Below are positions 24,801 to 44,633 of a stretch of DNA of 64,000 bases, piece by piece (the first letter of the stretch is position 1; every line of letters starts with the position of its first letter). The notes beneath the pieces were generated by a model. It was not told the DNA's origin. It saw nothing but the letters and a program-made list of their open reading frames with translations, and searched no databases. The position numbers and the translations under genes were made by a program. The stretch comes from Siniperca chuatsi (lineage: Eukaryota > Chordata > Actinopteri > Centrarchiformes > Sinipercidae): NCBI RefSeq assembly GCF_020085105.1, contig NC_058045.1, forward strand, positions 11,665,833 to 11,729,832, given 5' to 3'.

Positions 24801-27800
24801 TTGCCCACAGACATTCAGCTTACTTTCTAGTTTGCCAAGATATGCTGTTGTTACGATGTTAGCTATAGTAGCAGGAGAGTTGTGAGTATCGCTGTCTGGA
24901 GCTGGTGTGCTGGCTCTGGGAAACCGTCTCGTCCTCACTGGCTTTTAGCTTCGTAGCAGCAACTGTAGGGACAGTTTGCTAACCCACAACCTAGCTAACA
25001 TTAGTTATATTACTTGCTGTGTCGTTCGCTCTATATCATGGTATTCGTCCTGGTATTGAATTTCTCCAGAATTGCATACACCACCTTTAAGTATATGAAG
25101 TGGTAACCCTACATGTCTGGAACTGGAACAGCTCCTTCAAAAGTACATTACCATGATTAGCAACTGTTTTTCAAAGGTCAGCGTCAGCCCTGGGTTGAAT
25201 GTTCCCCCTGTCAAACTAGTCATCTCATAGATCTGGTAGAGCTGAGGAAATGTCTTAATGCACTCCAAACAGCTCCTGAAGAAATCCTGAAAATCAAATT
25301 AGGGCTCTATGTTTTAATACTTATGAACATACATCTCACAGAGCTGATGACAGGTGCAATCATTGTAGTATCAGTACCTCTGAATATTGCATAGCTCCTT
25401 GTGATATGAAGTTGTAATCGTCAGTGCATATTTTGGCCACATCTTGCAGGTACCTCATGAACTGCATCACTTCATTGTTTACTCGTGCCTTTAAACTCTG
25501 AAATATTAGAGCAGATTATTTGAAGAAGCAATGCAACGACTGGCAGGATTAAATTACCATTAAGGAGAGAATGTTGGTACCTGAGGAGCATCCCTTGTTT
25601 TCTTACTCAACAAAATGCCAAGATATGTCTTCTGCTCTTTACTAGACAGGCTGGACATACAGGGGAAGGGCAGTCTGGGTTCAGGATAAGCAGCATCTGC
25701 CTCATTCTCAACCTGCTTGAGCTTTACTCTTGATTTTCCAGTATCCTTACATTCTTCTACACCATCCACAGCATTGTCCGCACACAGATCATCACTATCA
25801 CAGCTGTCCCAACAGGACTCTTCCTTGCTGATGCAACTGTTGTCTTTAAACTTGGCAGCTTCTTCCGTGAAGCGAGAGCAGGAAGCTTTTGAAGCCCCAA
25901 CATCACACTCCTGTTTTATGTTGGCATTCACCACAGGACTTGGGGAAGGAGGGGGAAAATGACGGGAAAAGAACATGTCAGATAAACACTCACTAGTTAG
26001 CCTTAAATAATCACAGTAAAAATGCACATGAACTGATGTATTACTTAATATGTTAATTTATTGACATACCTTTGGAGAAACGCCCACAATTCTCTGATAT
26101 TAGGTGCAAGGGAATATTTGTCATAGAGATCTCTGGTAAAGAAAGGAGTCTCAGGGACTGGAGGGTCCTCCCTTCAATTAAAAAGGAGAAAATATATGAT
26201 ATTCGAAGGCCTGTGTTGAACTCAAACATGTATAACTTTTAACAGTTTCTGAGGTCATCAATACAAATAACATCTCAAAAACATTTTAGCTTCTACAACA
26301 TTAACATTAGCAACAACAATTATTCAATATTCCATTTTCCAAAAAACATAATATCACCCAATTGTAATATAATCACCCAGTAGTAGTGTTTTATTATATA
26401 TTACAACATATATCTGCACATTGATTTTCTTATCATGGCTCTTATATCAGGTATTAATGTTTACCACATTCAGTCTCAGGCATGACACTGAATGGCATAA
26501 TGGCAAAAATTAAAGTCAAATGAATAAATCACACACATTTATTTTATACTGGATGAGCATCCAATTAGCAATAGGTAATATATCTATATTCAGTGCTAAA
26601 AGTATTTCCGTTTTAAACAGTTGGTCTACAATAGATTGTGTCAAATAATACATAATTTCCTAGCTACAGCTTGAAAATACTATGATTTCTTTTGCTCATT
26701 TGTGCAATGTGATTCTAAATAACTTTTTTGGTCGCTGATCATTGCGACATTTTTTGATCAACTCAAACTTAATCAGTGGCCAATATTGTATCTGTATCAA
26801 GCTGACAATTAAAATGCGCCATGCATGTTGTTAGTTTCTTCCTGATTTGTTTCAAATAGCATAGGTCTTTATCTAAATAAAAAAGGCTATTTAAAAAAAA
26901 TGAACATATACGTACATATATACTTGTGCTTTGTGACAATGGCGACGGTGTTATATTTTGTACAAAATACGTGAGTATAACTGTTTTAAGTAATGTTACA
27001 ATCAAATTCACCTCTCAGCCAGATAGGATGACTCATTTTCAAACGTTTTCATACTGTTGTCCGTGATGACTAGTCTCACACAACCTAGTCGACTTACTAA
27101 CGGATCACGCGCTAACATTTGTCTGGTGCGGCCATAGACTGTATAAAACAGTATCGACAATGTAAGTTATTTGGTATCAAGTCAGGTGGAATATATACAA
27201 CTTCCCGTTTCAACCTTCAAAATAGAAGCTAACGTTAACGGTATCGTGACGTCGTTATGATTCGTAACGTTTTAGCGTTAAATCACGGCCACATATAAAT
27301 AGGATAGCGTCCTGAAGCAAGAACACATATGCCAGTGTTTATATTAACGTTATACTGGAAAATATAAAACATCCTGCCAAGAATAACGATACATGCAATG
27401 TCCAATAAAATCTTAGATAAAAATAAATTGTTACACTAACAGTAACGTTATTGTTTAACTAGTCCGAACAGGATATTTATATTGCTTACCAATATATATA
27501 TATATATATTATATAAAGAGATTTTAACGGTTTAAATATAAAGCTAAACATTTCGTTTGACTAAAAAAAGATCTGTGTTTAGCGAACATATCGTTAACTT
27601 CCTGTCTAATTTAAATGGCTTGACAGTCAGCTAAGGTTGACCCATATGGGTTAGCCTGGTGCAGTTCTCTCGTTTAGTCTTCCCCGGTACAGACTCGTGT
27701 TTTAAATATAACAGCAAACTTTAACGAATAATAGCCAGAAAAACAGTAAAATAATGGTAATAACTGTCCGGTTAGGCGCGCTTTTATTATACAAGTAGCT

Positions 27801-28000
27801 AACGTTTGGTTAGCATAGCTAGGTTAGCTGTCAGCCACAACATAACGCTAGGTCGTAGTACGCAAATTAGCTTGTTAGCTAACATTAGCTAGCCCAAAGT
27901 TAATATAGTTAGTTGATTTGCCTGAATTGTCACAAAATCGACCACGATGACATTCTGCAAAGGTTTGCGGTGAAAATATTACTTACCATACCATCTCCAT
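18256..28000 (-). CDS. ice2: Little elongation complex subunit 2 (ICE2/NARG2), complete, 16 coding exons (969 aa)
   Basis: Subunit of the nuclear little elongation complex (with ICE1, ELL and ZC3H8), which supports transcription of small nuclear RNA genes. Exons in transcript order: 28000-27987, 27053-27012, 26171-26070, 25938-25581, 25497-25378, 25286-25152, 24489-24373, 24076-23917, 23094-22913, 22826-21980, 21880-21711, 21599-21470, 20243-20159, 19919-19869, 19282-19039, 18408-18256 (TAA). They total 2910 nt with every junction in frame; the human protein is about 980 aa. Recognisable segments are LLDNHGPDFGEQWELPV (about aa 327), MTVRERSHIYHEESLKL (about aa 369), the block GNLLYKLFSLQDLLVMVRSS, YVPVHVLPKLEYQLSYGVE and HGRVPCTFPLKP of the NARG2 C-terminal domain (about aa 710-915), and a lysine/arginine-rich tail ending KKLVRKSI. 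Exons 1-2 are the least certain part, because exon 1 has only 14 coding bases and Met codons recur. Confidence 0.94.
21980..22826 (-). CDS. ice2: ice2 large exon 10: disordered acidic/Ser-Thr-Pro region
   Basis: This 847-base exon encodes aa 411-692, mostly low-complexity Ser/Thr/Pro/Asp/Glu residues. It opens with LDFEVDLTDLETFGEM (about aa 425-440), the counterpart of a conserved human segment. It includes an acidic DSDDEKLVIDDS stretch (about aa 539-550) and, after a basic QRRQSKRAK patch, the conserved GDQLGEILRMQT helix (about aa 606). Donor GTTAGT is weak, but the frame continues into the next exon. Confidence 0.9.
24638..25090. mobile_element. MITE-like element with terminal inverted repeats, in an ice2 intron
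   Basis: The left end TTAAAGGTAGGGTATGCGAT matches the reverse complement of the right end, TTAAAGGTGGTGTATGCAAT, at 17 of 20 positions, and the match continues into ATTCT. Both ends fall at TTAA, so the target duplication is either TTAA (piggyBac-like) or part of the repeat. About 450 bases long, no coding capacity; it lies between ice2 exons 6 and 7, 61 bases past the exon 6 donor. Confidence 0.7.
27054..27986 (-). other. ice2: ice2 first intron, rich in TAACGTT
   Basis: An AT-rich 0.93-kb intron with more CpG-containing motifs than its surroundings. It holds five of six copies of TAACGTT (27230, 27265, 27345, 27443, 27800; the sixth is at 28045), many TTAGCTAAC/GCTAGC words, a TGACGTC CRE-like site (27247-27253) and an AT microsatellite (27492-27515). 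Confidence 0.6.
27987..28000 (-). CDS. ice2: ice2 first coding exon (14 coding bases)
   Basis: ATG GAG ATG GTA TG followed by a perfect GTAAGT donor. Joining it to the acceptor at 27054 gives MEMVCMKTFENESSYLAER, in frame with the rest. The acceptor lacks a good pyrimidine tract, and the ATG at 27052-27050 in exon 2 is also in frame, so translation could start there instead. Confidence 0.6.
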
Positions 28001-28170
28001 TATTGTCAATACCTAGCGGTGCGCAGGAATGACAGTATTGAAGCTAACGTTACTGTAAATAAGTTAGCTTTAGCAAGCTAACAAATGTTTGACAGGTGAC
28101 ATTCTTCGTCTGGTGAAATTCTGTTGACATTAAAGCGCTTTGTGTTCATTGCTGCCCCCTCCGGACATTA
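28001..28170 (-). promoter_or_regulatory. ice2: ice2 5' UTR and promoter region
   Basis: Upstream of the start codon there is no TATA box but a mix of TTAGC/TAACGTT words and a GC-richer patch. CTGCCCCCTCCGGA (28152-28165) is a partial CTCF-like match on the minus strand (11 of 14). The transcription start is not defined by sequence. Confidence 0.4.
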
Positions 28171-29400
28171 AGTATAGTCGATCTGCCTATTTACTGTGAG
28201 TTTCAATAACAGGTCCGTGAAACTAGAAAATCTTTCTTTGCAACTTGACGTTCAATAACCGTCATCCAGCCCGTCTGAAAAACAAGTTAATCGCATTCCT
28301 TTGTATTCCCACCAACACCATCTGACTCTGCTGGTCACAATATCTCAGTGTTGTCTGTTTAATACTGTATTCTCCTGACCGCTAAGCAAACAATTCCCTT
28401 ATTGCCGTGGCTGAAGGACACCCCAACATAAATCCTTTTTGTCCAAGGAACCTTAGTTGCCCATTTTTGTTGCAGTCATTCTCTTATCTCCAACACAGAC
28501 TCAAACCCAAGTAGGACCACAGTCTACATCCCTGTCTCTAAAAGTTTTAATTAAAATAATCCCAAATACCGTCCATCTGCACTCTGAGGGTCTGTAAAAT
28601 CTGAGTAAATCTAGAGATGCGATTCACAGCTCCAGTGCAGATGCTTGCTGACCTACCTGGATCTCTTGCATTTTCCACTCTAATGATGTTGATATCCACA
28701 TCTGGCTCAGAGTACATGCACCCCCGTACTCACATTGGACACAAATAGCTGAAAACCTCCTATTGGTCTTACTTAAAATGGAAAGAATGCTTTTTCTTTT
28801 GCATTAGGCTAATGATAAAATGATGATACCTTTGCAAATATTTTAATGAGATGACATTGGAAAATTCATTCAAAATTCATTCAAATTATTCCACAACTTT
28901 ATCACATTGCAGTTCATAACGCTTCATTACAATGGCCAAGATATCACATTGGAAAATGAAATGAAACATTAATCTTCCCTCCAGGGAAATTGAGTCATCC
29001 ATTAAAATAATAGACCCTTTCCCCCCAAAAAAGCTTAGAAACTACAGAACTGCAACCTGTTACAAAGAATTTGCCATGTTTGTGTCATGAATTGAGAAAA
29101 ATGCTGAGAGTGATCTTTCAGAGAGATTCTCTGCATCAGTCAGACTTTCATTGCCAGTTGCACAGATTTAAATGTAAGTTTTATATAACTACATAACTAA
29201 TCGAATTGCATTATTTGTCCATAGAATTTGGAGAAGAGTTTCCAGTGGAGTGAGGCTACCACCCTTCATTAAATATTGAAACACTAATTAGGAGTTAGGC
29301 CTGATAAAATTATTGTGAATCAGAAATATGCTGTTTGATTAATTTTGTTAAAAGAGAGTGAGAGCAGACAACAGACAGATAAAGATACAGGAAATAAAAG
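28171..29400. other. Intergenic gap between ice2 promoter and rora 3' end
   Basis: About 1.2 kb of AT-rich DNA with no open frame of interest. Nothing further recognised. Confidence 0.6.
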
Positions 29401-29419
29401 CCCATTACAAGCGGTAAAT

Positions 29420-29425
29420 TTTATT
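29420..29425 (-). terminator. rora: Candidate distal polyadenylation signal of rora
   Basis: Minus-strand AATAAA followed downstream by a U/GU-rich stretch (CTTTATCTGTCTGTTGTC), which is the usual downstream element. It would end a 6.6-kb 3' UTR. Earlier AATAAA copies (for example 30951-30956, 33707 area, 35597-35602) could give shorter transcripts. Confidence 0.4.
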
Positions 29426-31549
29426 ATGGGATAACAGCACATAAAGCACATCTAAAATCGATGTGTCCAATGCACTTTTAATAAAGGTAATATTAAAGGT
29501 ACAGTTTCTAAGTACAATATAACAACATTCATATTAGAATGAAAAGTATTTAAAAGACAACATTAAATTTCTTATTTTTCTTTACAGCTGTATTTACAAA
29601 ATGAATCAAAATACTTATTTTCATATTTAAGAATCAGACAAGAAGGAGCAAAACTACGTTTGTGAATAGACTACCTGCTAAAGAGAGTTCAAAAGAGTTG
29701 GATAAAAAGGTACATGATCATCTGTCCCCCCATTTTAACATCAGTAGCAAACATGTGACTTAGAAATTTGTGACAACCACACACTAGTTTCGGCTTTCCC
29801 ATAATTTGTACTGCTTTTGCATGGAAACAGAATCCACCCCTCTGCCCACCCTTCATGTTAAGTTACCCCAACTGACTGAGCGTTCACTGAAGAGAGAACA
29901 TTAAAGAAATCCAGATGTGTTGTATGCCTCTTTTACAAACACATACAATACTTGATATACAATGCATTAGTAAATCTTCTGTTCTTGGTGAAATAGAAAA
30001 AAAGTTGATATAAAACAAACAGAAAGTGAAGAAATGTGGATTGCCTGTTAGTTTTTGCCTAATCAAAAAACAAAAATAAAAAATACAATGTGCAGGTGAA
30101 CTTTTCTGTAATATTATCTGCGAGCATTATTTGACCATTCAGTTATGTTTCTCAAATAAGGTGAGGGGTGACATGTACACTCTAAACAGACCATCTATAC
30201 ATTGAATTCCTTTAACATAGCGCATCAACCCAAGTGAAAAGGATTAACATCACATAAAGAAAGAATCTGAAAAAACATTTGAAGCATGTGAGAGTGAGAA
30301 TTCATTCTCATGTACAAAATACATTGTCACTTCAGTACACGTCTGGAAAACCACAAAAAAAGACAATCAAAACCATGTATGCATCTTGTTACACCGAGAG
30401 GCACTCAGTGTGATACGTTGTGTATTATTGCAAGCATATTCTCACTGATATTTGCTACAGAGTGGAGAGAAAAGGTCAACTTTGTCCTCAAATGGCAATT
30501 CTGTCATGTACATTTGTAACACTTCATGTGGTGCAAAAGGTTTATGCCACTGGTCTGAAGAAACCACTTTCAGGATAGTCTAAAATGGGGGAATAACAAA
30601 AGCATACAGAGGCTCTGTTTAATAAAATCCAAGCACCACTTCCCTGCATCAGGTGAAGAACTATGCAGACACAATAGAGGTAAATATTTAGTATCTTAAC
30701 ACCTGACAAACTATAGCCTCAGTGAGTGGTTTTTACAATCAGACAAAGAAAAAACACAATACTGCTGTTTCAGTTAGAATATTATCATTTTTCCACAAAC
30801 CAGAAAAGCAACCTTAAAAAGCTTGTTAATTAGCAGATACTAGCTTTGCTATAAGTCCGAAGGAAATAAGTGCCTTATCCCAAGACTAGCACACTGATAC
30901 AGGTGCTGACTGGGTAATTTTTACCACTATCATTTTCATTATCCTTATCATTTATTGAGTCCTAATATCAATAATACATTTATATGCAATGAAATGAATG
31001 GACTAATAGGGCAGCCAGGCTTGGGAATCAATACTTGGTTCACAAAATTAACTTACCTAGCACCACACATTAGGGCAACACAAAATAAATGTCAGACCAC
31101 ACCCTATCTCTATCAAACTAATCCTAAAGGAGGGAAGCAAACTAGAAACAGAGTTATCGTACAATATGGTGTAATTGATAAACAGATAAATATTTTCACT
31201 GGGTAGGCCTTAGTAGCAGTATTTTCCTCTTACCTATACAGACAGAAATTACAAAGCTACCTTTATACATGTGATCAATAATAACATTAAATATGATGAA
31301 TAAACAGCCGAGAATGAGGGAGAGAGAAAGAGAGAGAAAATAAGATATACAGCATACAGGCCATGTCAAGTTCTTAGTTCTCCACCTGAGAACAGAACTG
31401 GTCAAATATACAGATGAAACATAAAAACATCCACGAAATCAACACATAATAAAACAAAACCAAAAAGTGATAAATAAGAGGTGTATTTACATGCAGATGT
31501 TCAAAGACTATTACGCACAAAATAATCAAAAATAATACACAGACATATA

Positions 31550-31557
31550 TTATTGCT
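31550..31557 (-). promoter_or_regulatory. rora: miR-137 8-mer seed match
   Basis: The transcript strand reads AGCAATAA, the full 8-mer complementary to the miR-137 seed with A opposite position 1. It lies in the putative rora 3' UTR. Confidence 0.45.
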
Positions 31558-32099
31558 TGACATTCGATTATGGCTAAAAGTTGCTTTTCATTTTTTTTAA
31601 AACTATATTCTTAAACGTCATTTAATCATAAAACCTTATCAGCTGTGCTTTGGAAAATGAGTTCTGTTAAAATGTAATGACTGACTCATAATTCTGGGTA
31701 ACACACCAGCACAACCTTTAAGCGTGACATAATCTGATCTTCACAATTTATGGTCACAAGAAGACTCGTTTTCATAGTTTACAGTCCAGAATTCATTTCA
31801 ATTCATTTCAGCTCAGGCTGTGGCCGCACTGTCCAAACTGATAGCGACGCCCGTTTTCACTGTGAAGCTGGTCAATATTGCCTCACAGCCTTCTGCAGAC
31901 CTATGAATTGTTGAAAGCATTATGTCATGCTTTTAAAAACCTACACCTATTATGGATGGATCAAGCTCAGCATTTCCAAAACCTTTTTTTTTTTTAAGTC
32001 CAAAATAAAATCAAGACCTCTTCGTCCACATAACCCTTTTCCTCTGTAATTATTAAAGCCTTGTCTGGGGTTTATTTTATTCACACACTGTGAGAACAA

Positions 32100-32130
<31 letters not shown>

Positions 32131-33288
32131 CACTATTGCTTTTTACAAACAGACAACAGAGCAGAGACAGAAGGACCAGCACATTTTACTGAATACTATA
32201 CACTGATTGAATAGCAATCCCTTACTTAAATCGGGATACCTCAAGTGAGAATATACAGGACATCACTTTACAGGCCAGTGTGAAGGCGCAGTTTATAGTT
32301 AGACACAAGTATCCATGTGTTTGATGACCATTTTCTGCTATCCTGCCAACCATACCAGTACATAAGAAGATGAAAACAGAGTGATGGGGCTTTATTACTT
32401 TTTGTTCTAGACTGAGAGTAAACCTTATCAGTTTGAGTCAGCTGAATAAATAAAGTCAATTCAAAACGATGATGACTGCACTGTAGAGACCCGTAATTGT
32501 AACACAAGGCATATTGCTTGCTTTATATTGTAGAACACATTACATGCCACTCAACCATTTAGACTTGAATGAAAAACAGATTTTCACTTCATGAGAGAAG
32601 AACTGTTTTGGTGGTAGACCTTAGCTGATCATATTTGAGAAAATACTGAATTGTTTTATGTGACCATCAAGCAATATTACAACAGCTTAAGAAAACAGAA
32701 TCATTTTCAAGAAACAAATCAATTTTTTTGCAAATAAACAGGAAATCAGCCAAATCCATCTCTTAATTATTTTCTGAACAGTAAGTGCTGTACTGCATGT
32801 TCAGTGTGCTCTGCCACCTCTTCTTATCAATTGAGTGCTTTGAAGAGATTTTAAAGACCTCATAAATTCACAGAGGAGCTAATCAAATGCTCTGCAACTG
32901 TCTAGAGGAAAGCGAGCTGCTTCTTCGGTCTACCTGTTACCTCCCTGAGCGTTCGCACCTCATCCTCTTCGCTGCTGTAGCCAGGCCACTGGGCCGCTCA
33001 ACCTGGATTGTCTAGCAGTGTTCCAGACTGGGTTTCTTTTGCTGGGAGACTGAGGTTTACTAGTCGTAGCGGGCTTGTGCATATCCAAATAGCATTGGAT
33101 CATAACAGAGATTATTACTTAGGTACAGCATATCTACTACAACCCAAACACAACAGATTTAATATTGCATAAGAATATTTGGTTTTTCTAACAAAGAGGG
33201 TTATCATTTTTAAAGACCCTGATGACACCATTTGAAACCAAAACAGATTTTTGTGTGACAGGAATATGCTGTGTGCTAATAAAACTGC

Positions 33289-33327
33289 CATTTGTAAAAG
33301 TGATGGGGTTTGTTGTTTTTACAAATG
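33289..33327. repeat. 11-bp perfect inverted repeat, possible RNA hairpin
   Basis: CATTTGTAAAA (33289-33299) and TTTTACAAATG (33317-33327) are exact reverse complements separated by 17 bases. In the rora transcript this could form a stem-loop. Confidence 0.5.
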
Positions 33328-34311
33328 AGATGACCGTAGGGGGGCGCAGTGGTCTTTGAGTGGCTGGAGGCCCCTTGAGGAGATCAATAATGTAAAATTC
33401 TGAACCCCTCACTGATGAATATTCAAATGTTAATCTCAACCACATCACATGGAACATCCCTGACAAAAACATAAACTAAACCTAATGAGTACAAACAAAT
33501 GTCCTCTCAAAGCAGAAAGCGCAAAAGAAACTCTTCCCTGAGGGGTGACAGCACAAGGCATTAACGCCATGTACAAATTGCACGGCAGAGGAATGATATT
33601 GTGCAAACAGAAAACAAAAGACAACAACTGGATTCTATGTAACGGTTGGTGACAGATGTATTAACATGCTTTGTTGGGTTTCTAAAGGGATATCATTTTT
33701 TGTCTTTTATTTTTTTGCTCTTTTTTAAAAGATATTTCTAGAAGCCGCTACTGAGATTGCTGGAATGTCTTAGGAATCCATTCTACATTATAGACGAGTA
33801 GACTGGAAAGCGGAAGCAACGACTACTGTTTGGCACATCCAGGGTTTTTTCTACCACTTTACTACCACACTGACAAGACACACTCAACAAAACAAGAAAC
33901 ACAACAACAAAGCATTCTGAAAATAGCACTTGTCCTACCATTTTTATGTTTCTCCCCTAATCATACAAACAACAGCTAATCTAATTATTGCAGGAATATA
34001 GTTAAGTGCTACCTGACATCTTTTTCTCTCCCTCGCTCTCTTTCATGAGTTTATTAACCAAAACATGTTACAAAAATAGAAGCTTTACTACCAGACAAGG
34101 CTTTGAATATTCACTTTCCCTTCACTGTTCCTTCTGTGTCCTGTTGTGGCTTTGCTGGACTGAGGCTGTGGTGAGAAGGTAGATAAAGTCACTCAAAAAC
34201 AACAACAAGAAACACTCAAAACATTCTGACAGAGGCTCATAAATGTGCTTTTAAGTTAGACCTTGTTTCTTTGTCGTTAGGCTGTTAACTTGCTTGCTGT
34301 ATCTTTACCTT

Positions 34312-34325
34312 CCACTAGATGGAAC
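34312..34325 (+). promoter_or_regulatory. CTCF-like motif (13 of 14)
   Basis: CCACTAGATGGAAC differs from the core consensus CCASYAGRKGGCRS only at one late position. It lies in the putative rora 3' UTR. Confidence 0.3.
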
Positions 34326-36002
34326 AATTGGATTACAGACTGTGTGATCTTTCCAGTCCAACCACAAGGCTGATTTGTAAGACCTGGCTGTGATAATGTC
34401 TAGTTTTTATGTTTTCTTGTGGCCTTCTTTACATGAAACGTGAGGTTTTTCACAGTAAAATTAGTACCAAATATTTAGAAAATAATAGAAAAGAATATGA
34501 AAGTCAGTGTATTGCAAATGTCTCACATTACAATACAGTTTTCCTGTATTCTTGTATTTTAAAAAGGTTTATACAATACAGGTCTGTTCATAACAAAGGT
34601 CAAGAAAGCCATAGACTGTAACATCACTACAAGGTTTGTTGGCTGTTACTGTATATGTGCACACTCGCTAAAAAGGAGTATCAGAGCTACATTTGGCAAG
34701 TGTCATGCAGGCGGTATTTTAGGTAACAGTTGATAGAGCTTCTCTAACCTGCCTTCTCACCCATGCCTCTTTGTTCACCAACTAGCAGCCACGCCAGCCA
34801 CCCTAACAGACAGCCCTTATATTTCCAGACCAGTATCATCTGCAGCTCCCAGGACTAGCCTCTGTGACCATGGTTCAACTTGTATTTCTTGTGCACATGC
34901 AACACATCACTAGGTAAATATACAAGTCTTAAATTAAAGAAAGGTGTAAATAAAAGTGCCTTATCAATTCAACAATTAAGAATGGTCTAACTACTAATAT
35001 CATACATGTTATTTAAAATAGATTCTATAAACATTACTTTTTTCTGTATAGTAAGTACTTATGACCATATACCCTGTAGTACATTATAAAACAGGTGGAA
35101 TGGACCCTTTTCATTGTGTTGGTGCCCTGTGCTTCCCCAGGGCACCTGTCCAGAGAAGGATTAATAGCAGATGGCCTTACATGATTTCACTATGCAATAA
35201 TGGTGGATGGAGTCTTTGACAGCTAAAATCATTGTGTTTAGAATTACCAGAATTCTTTTTTTTTTTTTTTAACGATTGTCCATAGAGAGGTGCCGATTGC
35301 ATCACCATGCCGACAGACTCTCCCTCAAAGTCGCTGTGAGTTTTCATTCCAGGAACTGCGTCCAACAGATACGACTGAACACAAGAGAAAAAAAAGGCTG
35401 ACCAACTTGAACTTGACCAAAATGTGCGCATTTATCAGCTATTATAATTTAGGTTGGGGATATAGTGTATGAAGCAGATAGGGAAAAGACTGTTTAAAGT
35501 TTTAAATATGAAAATACTAAAACTATTTTGGGAGTGTAACCTGAAAAATAATACTGATGTGGATTTATCTTCTAATTGAAGAGGTCTCCAGCTATTTTTA
35601 TTCCAAAATAATTTTATACGATTACAAGTCAGATGCACAGGTAAATCATAATAATAGCGATGCAATAAATAGCGGTGAAAATGAATGAATGAAATTGTGA
35701 ATCATGTGCTCCAGGTTAGAAATGCGCAAAAGAGGGTCAAGTTCAACCAGACAGAAATTATTTGTCCCTATCTCCTCTTCATGTCCCATGGGGTGTCAGG
35801 TCCCACAAGTCTTCCAAAGAGAACTAAATTCAATAAAGTAAACCTTGAGAATCAACTCCCCAAGCCCTCCCCTCCGATGTAAAAGAAGAAGTTGAACAGC
35901 GTGCCATCTGTCCGCTCTGGTTTGTGCAGGGCACCAATAAAGTGTCTCAGATTCCTCCTCCACATTCCCCTACGGTGGGCACACTGGCACCTGGCAGGGC
36001 TG

Positions 36003-44458
<8,456 letters not shown>

Positions 44459-44606
44459 TCAACATTTTGCTGTCACAAGTCACTGTACAACACCCTCACC
44501 ATGGATCCATGTTGGTACATGAAAGAGCACTGTGCTTCTAAAAACATCTCATCCGGTGGCTTTTGAATCCTCACTTCCACAGAGCATTAACTGAATATTT
44601 ACAGAG

Positions 44607-44633
44607 TTGTGTGTGTGTGTGTGTGTGTGTGTG
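44607..44633 (+). repeat. (TG)n microsatellite
   Basis: Thirteen uninterrupted TG units about 190 bases upstream, in transcript sense, of the first zinc-finger exon. Confidence 0.92.

Larger units (their letters stand above)
29420..36002 (-). other. rora: Probable long 3' UTR of rora
   Basis: No coding exon can be placed here; the sequence is AT-rich with long conserved-looking tracts typical of nuclear-receptor 3' UTRs, and mammalian RORA also has a multi-kilobase 3' UTR. It contains three miR-137 seed matches (31550-31557, 32134-32140, 32512-32518), an 11-bp inverted repeat (33289-33327), a short CA array (32103-32132) and a near-perfect CTCF-like motif (34312-34325). The extent is an inference from poly(A) signals. 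Confidence 0.5.
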
